Assembly (NCBI GenBank): GCA_021299375.1
Contig: JAJTGR010000069.1
Location: 1-64,000, forward strand
DNA from: Gemmatimonadota bacterium
GTDB lineage: Bacteria; Gemmatimonadota; Gemmatimonadetes; Gemmatimonadales; Gemmatimonadaceae
Length of the DNA: 64,000 nt
Reading direction: 5' to 3'
Both the position numbers and the translations under genes were made by a program. Under the pieces are notes generated by a model. It was not told the origin of the DNA, did not search any database, and saw only the letters and a program-made list of their open reading frames with translations. The stretch's first letter is position 1; each line of letters starts with the position of its first letter. Shown here piece by piece: positions 44,777 to 55,976 of this stretch.

Positions 44777-45478
44777 TCAGGGCTTGCCAAGCGAGAACCC
44801 GGCGATGTGGGCGTCGGTATTGTGGCCCATGCGGACGCCGACCACCCCATCGGTACTCTTGAGCTTCCCGGCGCCGATCACCTCGCTCTTGCTGTAGCTG
44901 GCGACCTCCTTGCCGTTGATGCTGCAGGACACCTTGTCCCCCTTCACGGCCATGGCGATCTCCTGCGTCACCGGCTTGCCCTTCGCTTCAGCCTTGCTGA
45001 CCGCCGGGTCGGCCCCCCCCCGCGGGCCATTCATCTGGAAGGGCGCTGGGCCGAAGCCGCGGACGATGAAGTTGCCGTTGCCGTAGGCCGCGCAGTACAG
45101 ATAGCTGGCGGTCGGGGTGCCCATGTCGTTGCCCGCCATGACGAGACCGTACGGATGGGGGTGGTTGTTGAGCCCCATGTACTCACGCTCGGTGAAGGTG
45201 GCCTTCACCACGTAGTCGCCCTTCCCCTGCATGGACGGGTTCCAGTACGTGATGGCCGGTCCGGTGGTGGCATGCAGATCCTTGCCCATGGCGAAGAACT
45301 TGGCATCGTTCTCGGTCAGCCCGGCCTTGGCCTCCTTGTCGTCCACCTTGCCCATCCACCCCTTCACCTCCACGCCACCCTTCACGGCGATCGACTTCTC
45401 GGTATCCTGGGCCGACGCCAGCTGAGGGATGAGGGCGATCGCGAGCATCGTCGCGGCGCCGTGTACTAGTCGCTTCAT
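44777..45478 (-). CDS. Exported protein of unknown function (concanavalin-like beta sandwich suspected)
   Basis: The 233-residue precursor starts MKRLVHGAATMLAIALIPQLASAQD, a clear signal peptide, which is why 45478 is chosen. The mature part has strand-rich segments GDYVVKATFTEREYMGLNNH, PYGLVMAGNDM, SYLYCAAYGNGNFIVRGF, KVSCSINGKEVASY and GVVGVRMGHNTDAHIAGFSL. The last two resemble DUF1080/LamG-like glycan-binding sandwiches. No catalytic site is seen. Confidence 0.7.
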   Translation of the reverse strand: MKRLVHGAATMLAIALIPQLASAQDTEKSIAVKGGVEVKGWMGKVDDKEAKAGLTENDAKFFAMGKDLHATTGPAITYWNPSMQGKGDYVVKATFTEREYMGLNNHPHPYGLVMAGNDMGTPTASYLYCAAYGNGNFIVRGFGPAPFQMNGPRGGADPAVSKAEAKGKPVTQEIAMAVKGDKVSCSINGKEVASYSKSEVIGAGKLKSTDGVVGVRMGHNTDAHIAGFSLGKP

Positions 45479-45682
45479 GGTCTGAGTCCTCGGTACGGTG
45501 AGTGGATCACGCACTACGGCCAGGCGGTCCGATCCGAAGCCGGCGGCGCATCGGGGCGGTGGGATTCCCGTGCCCCGCTGAATGTGCGCGACGGGCCCCG
45601 TCGGGCGATAGAGCCGGCCGCGGATTGCGGAGCCGGCTCACGGGGAAGCGGGCCGCTGCCCATACACGGATGCCCGTCCGGA

Positions 45683-47888
<2,206 letters not shown>

Positions 47889-48471
47889 CCGATCGAGCCG
47901 TACGGGGTCGATGACGGGGTACCAGGCGCCGGCTCCGTCACGAGCCGGCGTGACTTCACCCGCCTGGCACAGCCGACGCTGACCGTTCCTGATTCCGCTC
48001 GGGACGTGAAATCGGCGCGGCCGTGGCGATGGCGGTCGAAGTGCGCGCGATACCGAGCAAGACCCCGACCTCATCAGGAGCCTTGCGTCCTGCGCAGCAT
48101 CGTGGTGGGTCTGGTGTTCCCCGACCTGGTGCTGCCCGGAGGCACGATCGGCCCCGACGTCGCGGGCACACCATGCGCATCAGGCCGTTCGTGCGGCGGG
48201 AGCTTGTCGATGGCCTTTCCCGCACCCCGACCCCGGAACCCGAGGAGCGGGTATGCGGGTGAGCAGGTCGGTTGGGACGGGGACTGAAGAAGTGGGGAGG
48301 ACGGGACGAAACTGATGATCTGGAAGAGGAGCGGCACCGGCGCCGCTCCGTCGCCCACGACTCCCGGCCCCTCTCGATGATGCGTGCGTTCATTCACAGG
48401 CGCTTTCCCATGGCGTGCCGCCGTGCCTGCCCGCCCGTCGTGGCGGGCGTGAGCATCGGGGCATCCTGACC
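47889..48471. other. 583-bp gap without a recognised gene
   Basis: Several short frames exist on both strands but none has a recognisable family motif. A small 7-bp hairpin (GCCCGCC/GGCGGGC, 48429-48448) lies just before the HDOD gene. The region follows a pseudogene and may itself be decayed coding sequence. Confidence 0.4.
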
Positions 48472-50427
48472 ATGACGAGAGCGACGTTGGATCAGGACCC
48501 GATGCCGAACGTCTCGCCCGAGGCGCAGGCGTTCGTACGCGCCATTGGGGCCGGCGGTGACCTGCCAGCGTTCGTGAAGCATGTCCGCACGATCATTCAG
48601 GTCGCATCAGACCTGAAGGTGCGCGTCCAGATGCTCGAGGACGCCATTGTGAAGGATGTGGCGCTGACCGCCAAGGTGCTGCGGATTGCCAATGCCACAC
48701 TGTGGAACGCCGGGGTCCGGGTGAATTCGGTGAAGCAGTCGATCATGCTGCTGGGGTTCGACCGGGTGCAGCACCTGTCGAGCGCCGCGAGTGTCTTCGA
48801 CCATCTGCAGAAGAAGGCGCCGGCGGTCGAGGAGTTGCTCGCGCTGTCGGTGCTGACGGCCAACCAGAGCATCGAACTGGCGGCAGCGGTGGGGTTCGGC
48901 AAGGGAGAAGTCGCGTATCTGTGCGGGCTGTTCCGCAACCTCGGCGAGGTGACGGTGGCGGTGCACCGCGTATCGCAGTACGGCCAGTGGCTGCGTCGGT
49001 GCGAGCAGGCGCCGCCCCCCCCTCCCGGTACGGAGCAGGCCATCCTGGGCTTCACGTTCGAGGATGTTGGTGTGGCCCTGGCGCACCAGTGGAAGCTGCC
49101 CCGCGAGGTGGTGAACAGTCTGCGCCGCCTCGACCCGAGCTTGGTGGACGCGTCCACGCCGCTGCATACCATCACGCAGCTGAGCGCCGACATGACCAAT
49201 GCCGTCTATCGTGACGCCGCGCCAGGATCCACACACTTCGAGCAGTCCCTCAAGGCCTTCGCCCACCCACTCAACCTGTCGACCGAGACGGTCATGGAAG
49301 TGGCACAGGCCGCGTGGTTGACCAGCAAGGGCACAATCCGCACGATGGAGCTCGGCGGCAAGTCGGCGAAGATGGAAGGACGCCTGCGGGGGGCAGCCGC
49401 ACGGATGGCACCGGTCAAGGAGAAGCAGGAGCCTGTGGACCGGGCTCGCAAGGATGGCGCGAGCTCGGACGGCGCGAGCGGGGATGGCGCGAGCTCGGAC
49501 GGCGCGAGCGTGGGGGGCGCGAGCGGGGACGGCGCGAGCGTGGGGGGCGCGAGCGGGGACGGCGCGAGCGTGGACGGCGCGAGCGGGGACGGCGCGAGCG
49601 TGGGGGGCGCGAGCGTGGACGGCGCGAGCGTGGACGGCGCGAGCTCGGACGGCGCGAGCGTGGACGGCGCGAGCCTCGACGGCGCGGAGGCGTTGGACGC
49701 CGAGGGGTTCGAGGTCAGGCACGATCACGCCGAACGTGAGGAGGGAGCGGAGCGCCGCCGTCGGGTCGGCGGCGAACGGCGTGAGGAGACGACCCGGGCG
49801 CGGAGCGCGCTCACCCGTGAGCGCGAGGACGAACCGGACGAGCCCGCGTGGCGGCCGAACCACGAGCGGTACGCCGAGCGGGCGGGAGACTCGAAAGAGG
49901 AAGCCGATGCCCGCACGGTCCTGCGGGAGATCGTCGATCAGCGACTGAGCGGCACGGGCTTCGATCTCGGCACGGTCACGCGGTCGGCCATGGCGGCGAT
50001 TGCGGCGGCCGGCTACGAACGCGTCCTGCTGGCACTCAGCAGCGAGGACTTCCTGACGGTGCGCGGCCGAGTTGGCATCGGCGCCGGACACGAACACCTG
50101 CTGCGGCACTTCCTCGTACGCCCCATCGCCTCAGCGGGACCGCTCGGTGCCGTGCTGCATGGGCGCACCGACACCTTCGCGAGCTGTGAAGGCACCGCCG
50201 GCAAGACGTGGCGCCGCGACCGCACCCTGTACGAGCTGGCACCGCGCAACTTCGGCGTACTGCCACTGGTGCTGGAAGAGAAGTTGCTGGGGTGCGTCTA
50301 CTTCGACACGCGCAGCAAGTCGCTGGAGATGTCGGATGCCCTGCGCGAGATGCTGCTGGAGATTCGCGACCATCTGGTGGCGGCCTTCGCCAACCATCGG
50401 CGGGGCGCCGCTCGGGACGCGGCCTGA
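48472..50427 (+). CDS. HDOD-GAF signalling protein with pentapeptide repeat linker
   Basis: The 651-residue protein has an HDOD domain (about 25-240; VKDVALTAKVLRIANATLW, VNSVKQSIMLLGFDRVQHL, YLCGLFRNLGEVTVA), found in regulators of c-di-GMP and motility circuits. A low-complexity linker (about 327-407) is made of 15 units of (D/G)GAS(S/G/V/L) plus a partial one, followed by a very charged Arg/Glu stretch to about 480. The C-terminus (about 485-640) is GAF-like (VLLALSSEDFLTVRGRVGIG, FGVLPLVLEEKLLGCVYFDTR). The ATG at 48472 gives a reasonable N-terminus. Its ligand and partner are unknown. Confidence 0.82.
   Translation: MTRATLDQDPMPNVSPEAQAFVRAIGAGGDLPAFVKHVRTIIQVASDLKVRVQMLEDAIVKDVALTAKVLRIANATLWNAGVRVNSVKQSIMLLGFDRVQHLSSAASVFDHLQKKAPAVEELLALSVLTANQSIELAAAVGFGKGEVAYLCGLFRNLGEVTVAVHRVSQYGQWLRRCEQAPPPPPGTEQAILGFTFEDVGVALAHQWKLPREVVNSLRRLDPSLVDASTPLHTITQLSADMTNAVYRDAAPGSTHFEQSLKAFAHPLNLSTETVMEVAQAAWLTSKGTIRTMELGGKSAKMEGRLRGAAARMAPVKEKQEPVDRARKDGASSDGASGDGASSDGASVGGASGDGASVGGASGDGASVDGASGDGASVGGASVDGASVDGASSDGASVDGASLDGAEALDAEGFEVRHDHAEREEGAERRRRVGGERREETTRARSALTREREDEPDEPAWRPNHERYAERAGDSKEEADARTVLREIVDQRLSGTGFDLGTVTRSAMAAIAAAGYERVLLALSSEDFLTVRGRVGIGAGHEHLLRHFLVRPIASAGPLGAVLHGRTDTFASCEGTAGKTWRRDRTLYELAPRNFGVLPLVLEEKLLGCVYFDTRSKSLEMSDALREMLLEIRDHLVAAFANHRRGAARDAA
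49453..49692 (+). repeat. 15-bp in-frame tandem repeat, 15 copies plus a partial one
   Basis: The unit is G(A/G)(C/T/G)GGCGCGAGC followed by a variable codon (TCG, GGG, GTG or CTC). It starts at 49453 and keeps the frame of the HDOD-GAF gene throughout, encoding (D/G)GASX. Higher-order repetition is visible, as units alternate in pairs (DGASV-GGASG). Copy number differences would change linker length without breaking the gene. Confidence 0.9.
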
Positions 50428-50444
50428 GTGCTATCTTTTTCGGC

Positions 50445-52022
50445 ATGGCCCCATCCCGCCGTGATGCTCTGGCCCAACTCGGTGCCCTGCTGGCGCTGCC
50501 ACTCGTGCGGTGGCCAAGGCTCGCGACCGACCCGCTGACCGATACCATTGCCGGCTTTCAGGCCGGCCGCCTCCGCGGTGAGTACACCGCTGAGGAAGTC
50601 ACACGGCGGGCGCTCGAGCGATGCCGAGAGCGCGGCACGGCGCTGCGGGCGGTGGACCTGCTGGCCGACTCCGCCTTGACGGAGGCCACCCGGTCGGATG
50701 GGCGTCTCCGGCGCGGGGGCCTGCGGGGCCCGCTCGACGGCGTGCCGCTGTTCGCCAAGAGCATCTACGACATGGCGGGGCTACCGACCACGGCCTCGAG
50801 CGCCGAGTGGGCGCGGCTGTTTCCAGGACCGGTGCGACGGGATGCCCTGGAAGTGCAGCGCCTGCGCGAGGCCGGCGCCGTGCTGCTGGGCAAGACAGCG
50901 GCCGATGACTTCGCGTACCGCGGCAACGGTACCAGCTCGCTCACGGGCCAGGTGCTGAACCCCTACGATCCCTCCGGGGTGCGCACCCCCGGCGGCTCAA
51001 GCGCCGGCGCGGCCGTCGTGGTGGCCACCGGCATGGCGTTCGCCGCCCTGGGCACCGACGATGGCGGATCGAATCGCATTCCCGCGCAGTTCACGGGCGT
51101 GGTGGGGATGAAGCCGACGTTCGGGCTGGTGCCACGCACCGGCGTGATTCCCACGTGGCCCTATCTCGATACGCACGGGCCGTTGGCGCGCACCGTGGCC
51201 GATGCGGCGCTGATGCTCGACGCGATAGCCGGGCCGCACGCCTCCGACGGGCTGGCGATGCGTGCGCCATGGCCCCGCGGCGTCCTGGCCCGCCTGCGCG
51301 ATGATGCGCTCGCCGGGGCACGACTCGGTCTGGTGGCCCTCCACGTCCCGCGGACGCAGATGTCGGCGGAATCGCTGACCGTGTTCGACCGCGCGATTGC
51401 CGACTGCGTGGCAGCGGGGGCCGTGGTGGAGTCGTTCGACGCGCCGGTTACGCGGGCGACGGTGCGCGCGCAGTTCGCCGAGGCGGCGGCGGCGCGTGGC
51501 GACGTCGCGCCAGACCCCAACTCGCCCGCCGCCACGGCCAACGCCCTGCAGCGCTACTTTGCCGGCCAGGGCGGGGATGCCGTCGCGCACGTGCAGCGCG
51601 GCATCGCCGCGTATCGCGCCTTCTACGACGTGCTGCCGAGCGACTGGGAGGCCGTGGCGGCGCTCCTCAGGCGGCCGTACGAACAGGATGCGGCGGGCGT
51701 CTCGTTCGCGCGTTCGCGCGCCGAGACCGTGGCCCAACTGACGAACGCGTTTCGCGCCCAGCGGCTGGATGCGATGGTCTATCCCACCATGCCGTTCCCC
51801 GCACCGGCGGCCACGTCATCCTGGCCCGATGTACGCACGACGCTGGGCTACGGCAACTGGCTGGGCCTCCCGGAGGTCTCCGTGCCGGCGGGCCACGGCA
51901 CCGATGGCATGCCGGCGGGGAACCTGAGCTTCGTGGGGCTGCCAGGCAGTGACGGGCAGCTGCTGGCGCTGGCGCACGCCTACGAGCGTCAATCGCAGCG
52001 CTTCGTCCTGCCGCCAGGCTGA
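50445..52022 (+). CDS. Amidase signature family protein
   Basis: The 525-residue protein has the Ser-Ser-Lys amidase triad: Lys in LFAKSIYDMAGLPT, the cis-Ser in TDDGGSNRIPAQFTGVVGMKP and the nucleophile region VRTPGGSSAGAAVVVATGM. The N-terminus MAPSRRDALAQLGALLALPLV carries an RR followed by a hydrophobic stretch, a possible Tat signal, so it may be exported. Members hydrolyse amides of diverse structure; the substrate is unknown. The ATG at 50445 follows the HDOD gene by 17 nt. It is unlikely to be GatA, since no gatB/C neighbours exist. Confidence 0.87.
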   Translation: MAPSRRDALAQLGALLALPLVRWPRLATDPLTDTIAGFQAGRLRGEYTAEEVTRRALERCRERGTALRAVDLLADSALTEATRSDGRLRRGGLRGPLDGVPLFAKSIYDMAGLPTTASSAEWARLFPGPVRRDALEVQRLREAGAVLLGKTAADDFAYRGNGTSSLTGQVLNPYDPSGVRTPGGSSAGAAVVVATGMAFAALGTDDGGSNRIPAQFTGVVGMKPTFGLVPRTGVIPTWPYLDTHGPLARTVADAALMLDAIAGPHASDGLAMRAPWPRGVLARLRDDALAGARLGLVALHVPRTQMSAESLTVFDRAIADCVAAGAVVESFDAPVTRATVRAQFAEAAAARGDVAPDPNSPAATANALQRYFAGQGGDAVAHVQRGIAAYRAFYDVLPSDWEAVAALLRRPYEQDAAGVSFARSRAETVAQLTNAFRAQRLDAMVYPTMPFPAPAATSSWPDVRTTLGYGNWLGLPEVSVPAGHGTDGMPAGNLSFVGLPGSDGQLLALAHAYERQSQRFVLPPG

Positions 52023-52162
52023 CGTTCGGCCGCGGTGTCCGAACGGCGCCAACGCGCACGCTTGACACGGTCGCGCTTCCCATCGCAACCTCGGCCACCG
52101 GCGGCGCCACGTGGGCGCCGCGAACCACGCGCCAGCCCCCGAGCCGCCGCGAGGCCCCTGCA

Positions 52163-53644
52163 ATGCAGCGCCCATACTACCCCATCATCTACGTGCGCGG
52201 TTACGCCATGACGAGCGGCGAGGTGGAGAACACCGTCGCCGATCCGTACATGGGATTCAACCTCGGCTCCACCAAGCTGCGGCAGCAGTATCCCAAGTCC
52301 GTCGTGCGGCACGTCTTCGAGTCGCCGCTGGTCCGCCTCATGAAGGACGAAGGCTACACCGACACTTACATCGACGGTGCCGAGGTTCCGGTCGGCCGCC
52401 CCCTCTCACCCAAGTCGGTGTGGATCTACCGCTACTACGAGGAGGCCTCGAAGGCGCTGGGCACCGGCCAAGCCTCCGAGATCGAGGTGTACGCGAAGGG
52501 ACTGCTCGATCTCATCAACCAGCTGCACGACCGGTATGTGCCGGGAGATCGCGCCCGATTCGGTACGAACTCCGAGCAGTTCCGCGTCTATCTCGTCGCG
52601 CACTCCATGGGAGGGCTCATCTGCCGCTGCCTGCTGCAGAACTTTTCCCGCAACGATCAACGGGTGGACAAGGTATTCACCTACGCCACGCCCCACGGGG
52701 GCATCGACCTGCGCGGCGTCGGGAACGTGCCGGGATTCCTCGGCGTCGCGAACGTGGACACGTTCAACGAGGGACGCATGCGCGAGTACCTCATGCTCGA
52801 TCGCACCAGGCCGGTGAACTCGCTGGATGGGGCTTTCCCCGAGGAGCGATTCTTCAGTCTCGTCGGGACCAACCATGACGACTACGGCATGGCCCGGTTT
52901 GCCGTCGGCCCGATGAGCGACGGGCTCGTGCGCATCGCGAACGCGTACGCCGCGGACACGCCGCGAGCCTTCGTGCACCGGTCGCACTCCGGCCATTACG
53001 GTATCGTCAACTCCGAGGACGGCTACCAGAACCTGCGCCGGTTCCTCTTCGGCAATGTGCGCGTCGATGCGTTCCTCGACATCGAGGAGATCATGCTGCC
53101 ACCGGCCGTCGACCACGCCAAGGCCGAAGGCCACGCGATCCGCGCCGACTATCTGGTGGACCTCATCGTTCGCGTACGTGGCGGGCGTTGGGACCTGCAC
53201 CGACGGACCAGTAGCGAGGGCTCGGCGATCCTGGTGGACTACGCGAAGCACGTCGAGGCGAAGCGCCCGGTGCATCTGGCCAGCGTCTTCCTGTCGAACA
53301 CGGCGCGCGTCGACGCAACACGTCCCACCCTGGGCTTCAGCCTCGACCTGGGCGTGCAGGTGCCCGAGTACCAGCTCGACGGACAGCCGTTCTGGCGAAA
53401 GGACCACTACGATGGTGGCTTTCTCTTCCGCGACAAGCTCAATCTCGAAGCCACCACCGACGATGGTGGCCGATGGCAGGTGCGCTACGGCTGGGATACG
53501 GCGTCGCCCAATGCCGTCGGGCACGAGGCGCGTGGTGAGACCCTCATTCCGGGTAGCTGGGTGTTCGAGGTTCCGGTGCTGCAGAACACGAAGCCCGGGC
53601 TCAAGGCGACGCTGCGGCTGGAGACACGGCCGTGGAATGAGTGA
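52163..53644 (+). CDS. Alpha/beta hydrolase (lipase/PGAP1-like)
   Basis: The 493-residue protein starts MQRPYYPIIYVRGYAMTSGEV, where YVRGY is the oxyanion-hole strand of lipase-like hydrolases. The nucleophile elbow VAHSMGGL lies near 150-157, and TYATPHGGIDLRG follows as in PGAP1/lipase class enzymes. A late HRSHSGHYGIV may hold the catalytic His. The C-terminal 200 residues form a separate beta-rich domain of unknown role. No signal peptide is seen. Substrate (acyl ester or lipid) is inferred from fold only. Confidence 0.8.
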   Translation: MQRPYYPIIYVRGYAMTSGEVENTVADPYMGFNLGSTKLRQQYPKSVVRHVFESPLVRLMKDEGYTDTYIDGAEVPVGRPLSPKSVWIYRYYEEASKALGTGQASEIEVYAKGLLDLINQLHDRYVPGDRARFGTNSEQFRVYLVAHSMGGLICRCLLQNFSRNDQRVDKVFTYATPHGGIDLRGVGNVPGFLGVANVDTFNEGRMREYLMLDRTRPVNSLDGAFPEERFFSLVGTNHDDYGMARFAVGPMSDGLVRIANAYAADTPRAFVHRSHSGHYGIVNSEDGYQNLRRFLFGNVRVDAFLDIEEIMLPPAVDHAKAEGHAIRADYLVDLIVRVRGGRWDLHRRTSSEGSAILVDYAKHVEAKRPVHLASVFLSNTARVDATRPTLGFSLDLGVQVPEYQLDGQPFWRKDHYDGGFLFRDKLNLEATTDDGGRWQVRYGWDTASPNAVGHEARGETLIPGSWVFEVPVLQNTKPGLKATLRLETRPWNE

Positions 53645-53755
53645 ACGCGGAGACGTGACGGCCTGGCGCGACGAACACGGCAGGCCTCCGCGTTGGCAGC
53701 GGCAGGAGTCGTGAGCGGGAGCTGGCACCGACTGCGCCCGACGCCACCACCCGAA

Positions 53756-54742
53756 TCAGAACACCGCGTGCTCTCCGCGATCGTCAGCCGTCTCGCCGCG
53801 CAGCATGCGCGCGTAGTGCTCGGCGAGTGTATCCCGACCGAAGGACGGCGTGGCGTCGGCATCGTAGCGGTTCGCCGCGTCGTCCCACACCAGCATCGAC
53901 TCCGTGGCGTAGTACCGGCCGATTCGCGCGAATTCGGCCTTGCTGGCAAGCGGGGGGATGACCTTGCCAAGCGTACCGAGCACCGCGACGAGCATGTCCA
54001 AGAGTGCGACCGGGACGTGCGTGAACGTCGGGGGCTTGCCGGCCAGCGAGAACAGCAATTCACCCTGCTGGCGCAAGGTCATGGCCTTGCCCGGACCACC
54101 GATCGGCAGCACACGGTTCTGCCGCGCCGGATCGTCGAGGCAGCCGGCGAGGTACTCGGCTACGTCGTCGTCACTGATGGGTTTGCACGCGGTGAGCGTC
54201 CCGTCGCCGAAGAGCAGGAACGACTTGCCTTGCTGCACGCGCGCCACCTGTCCCGAGATCGACTTGAAGAACGCCGTGGGCCGCACGATGGACCAGACGA
54301 GGCCGGATGCCTGCAGCGCCTGCTCGAAGGCCAGCTTGGCATGCTGGAAGGCCAGCCGTGGCTTCTGGACACAGATGGCCGAGAGCAGCACGAAGTGCGA
54401 GACCCCGGCGGCCCTGGCGGCGGCCAGCAGGTTGAGATGGGCATCGTGATCGATGGCCCAGGCATCGCGCGGTGCCCCGGTGCGCGACGCCATGCAGGAA
54501 ACGACCGCGTCGAAGTGTTCACCGCGGAAACCGTCGCCGGCGAGTGACGCCAGGTCGGTGACCTGGCCCTCTCGCACGATGACACCGGCCGGTAGCGCCA
54601 GCGTGTCGTGCGATGGCCGCGTGCGGACGAAGCACACCACCTCATGGCCTTGGCGCACCAGCGCGCGCACCGTGGCGCGCCCAATGGTGCCGGTGGCGCC
54701 GACCATGAAGATGCGACGCCGGGTGTCTGCGGGGGGCATCAT
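53756..54742 (-). CDS. NAD(P)-binding reductase, BciA-like (divinyl chlorophyllide 8-vinyl-reductase family)
   Basis: The 328-residue protein is an atypical short-chain reductase with MVGATGTIGRATVRALVRQGH as the NADP site. The segments SIVRPTAFFKSISGQVARV, GDGTLTACKPISDDDVAEYL, NRVLPIGGPGKAMT and YYATESMLVWD...YDADATPSFG match 8-vinyl-reductases (BciA) of bacteriochlorophyll synthesis closely. No other pigment gene is present in the window. It could be a true bciA left apart from a photosynthesis cluster or a paralog with another role; the gene symbol is withheld for that reason. Confidence 0.78.
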   Translation of the reverse strand: MMPPADTRRRIFMVGATGTIGRATVRALVRQGHEVVCFVRTRPSHDTLALPAGVIVREGQVTDLASLAGDGFRGEHFDAVVSCMASRTGAPRDAWAIDHDAHLNLLAAARAAGVSHFVLLSAICVQKPRLAFQHAKLAFEQALQASGLVWSIVRPTAFFKSISGQVARVQQGKSFLLFGDGTLTACKPISDDDVAEYLAGCLDDPARQNRVLPIGGPGKAMTLRQQGELLFSLAGKPPTFTHVPVALLDMLVAVLGTLGKVIPPLASKAEFARIGRYYATESMLVWDDAANRYDADATPSFGRDTLAEHYARMLRGETADDRGEHAVF

Positions 54743-55130
54743 AGGCGGCCAAAATTACCCGGGGCATCGGCCGACGCCCACCCCACTCGCCAACGACGCC
54801 ATCCGGACGCGGGGGATGTTCCTGTCGGCACTCCACCCTCGTCGCCTCGGCACTGCGGCGTGCCCCGATGACGGCCCGCCGCAGTGCTGGGCCATGCTGG
54901 CGTGGCTCGGCATCGGGTTTCGCCGGAGCCGGGGGCTCCACCACGCACTGGCCGGCACGCCTTGGCCGGCACGCCTTGGCCGGCACGCCTTGGCCGGCAC
55001 GAGGGAGTGCCGGCCACCGACGTGGGTGCCTGAGGAGCGACGTTGCTGAGTCGCGGCCATTCCGCGCGCAGCGCAACCGGCGCATGTTGGGCGGGCTGTT
55101 CAATCGATCCCTCGCTCCCGTGAGACCCCG
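54743..55130. other. 388-bp gap upstream of divergent genes
   Basis: The gap separates the bciA-like gene and the aldolase gene, which are transcribed away from each other, so it should contain both promoters. Its most obvious content is the 14-bp tandem repeat and hairpin at 54950-55015. No convincing coding frame was seen. Confidence 0.5.
54950..55015. repeat. 14-bp tandem repeat (3.7 copies) ending in a hairpin
   Basis: Three perfect copies of GGCCGGCACGCCTT run from 54950 to 54991, with a partial fourth (GGCCGGCAC) at 54992-55000. The partial copy pairs with GTGCCGGCC at 55007-55015 across the loop GAGGGA, giving a 9-bp stem. No T-run follows, so a terminator is not supported. Confidence 0.85.
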
Positions 55131-55976
55131 ATGCGTCGTTTCCGCTGGCTGGCGGTGCTGCCGCTCCTCACCACGTTCACCGCGCCGACCGCGACGGCGC
55201 AGGGCACCGCACTCTCCCTCTGGAAGTCCGGCGCGCCCGCGTTCGGCATGTTCGTGCCCAGTGAACGCGCACCGGGCGCCACCGACGCCACCGGCCGGCG
55301 GTTGCCGCCGTTGTACACCGCCGATGGCGCGAAGGCGCTCGCTGCCAACCCGCTGCTCGACTACCTGTTCCTCAACCTCGAAGGGGCCTATGATGCCGAC
55401 GCCGTGCGGGCCATGGTCGCCGGCCTCAGGGCCAGCAGCGCGCCGACGCGCCCCACGCTGCTCGTGCGTATCCCCACCATCGAGGCGGCGGGCGCCGATT
55501 CCACGCGCGCACGGGTGAAGCAGGCGCTTGCCCTCGGCGCCGATGGCGTGGTCATCCCGCACGTGCGCAGCGCCGACGAAGCGCGGCTGGCGGCCCGCTT
55601 CTTCCGGGAGGCAGGGGCCAACGTGTGGACGCCGGCAAACGCCACGGGCACCGTGATTGCCATGCTCATGATCGAGGACAAGGGCGCCGTCGCCGCGATG
55701 CAGGACATCGCCGCCGTTCCGGGCTACAGCCTGCTCTCGTGCGGCATCGGGAGCCTCACGCGCGACATGGGCGGCGACGGGCCCGGCGCCGAGGCGGCGT
55801 GCAAGCAGGTGCGCGACATCGGCGCCACGGTCGGCATGCCGAGCATGATGACGGCAACCGCCACCACCATCCGCGACCGCCTCGACAAGGGCTATCGCGG
55901 GTTGCTCATGTCTGGCTCGGCGGAGCAGGCGTCCGCCGTCATTCGCGCCGGCCACGAGATCATCGGACGTCGCTGA
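55131..55976 (+). CDS. HpcH/HpaI aldolase family protein with signal peptide
   Basis: The 281-residue protein starts MRRFRWLAVLPLLTTFTAPTATAQG, a Sec signal peptide. The rest follows the HpcH/HpaI aldolase TIM barrel: LLDYLFLNLEGAYDADAVRAM (here NLEG in place of the usual DxEH), LVRIPTIEAAGADSTRARV, ALGADGVVIPHVRSADEA, and IAMLMIEDKGAV with the metal-binding Glu. Relatives cleave or form 2-keto-3-deoxy acids in the cytosol, so export is unusual. It overlaps the convergent cyclophilin gene by 17 nt. Confidence 0.83.
   Translation: MRRFRWLAVLPLLTTFTAPTATAQGTALSLWKSGAPAFGMFVPSERAPGATDATGRRLPPLYTADGAKALAANPLLDYLFLNLEGAYDADAVRAMVAGLRASSAPTRPTLLVRIPTIEAAGADSTRARVKQALALGADGVVIPHVRSADEARLAARFFREAGANVWTPANATGTVIAMLMIEDKGAVAAMQDIAAVPGYSLLSCGIGSLTRDMGGDGPGAEAACKQVRDIGATVGMPSMMTATATTIRDRLDKGYRGLLMSGSAEQASAVIRAGHEIIGRR

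Noticed and set aside
49453-49692. CRISPR array
   Set aside because: The repeats are directly adjacent with no spacers and keep a reading frame; the same holds for 60611-60700 and 54950-55001.
53756-54742. Photosynthesis gene cluster
   Set aside because: Only the BciA-like reductase is present; no other bacteriochlorophyll, carotenoid or reaction-centre gene occurs in the window.
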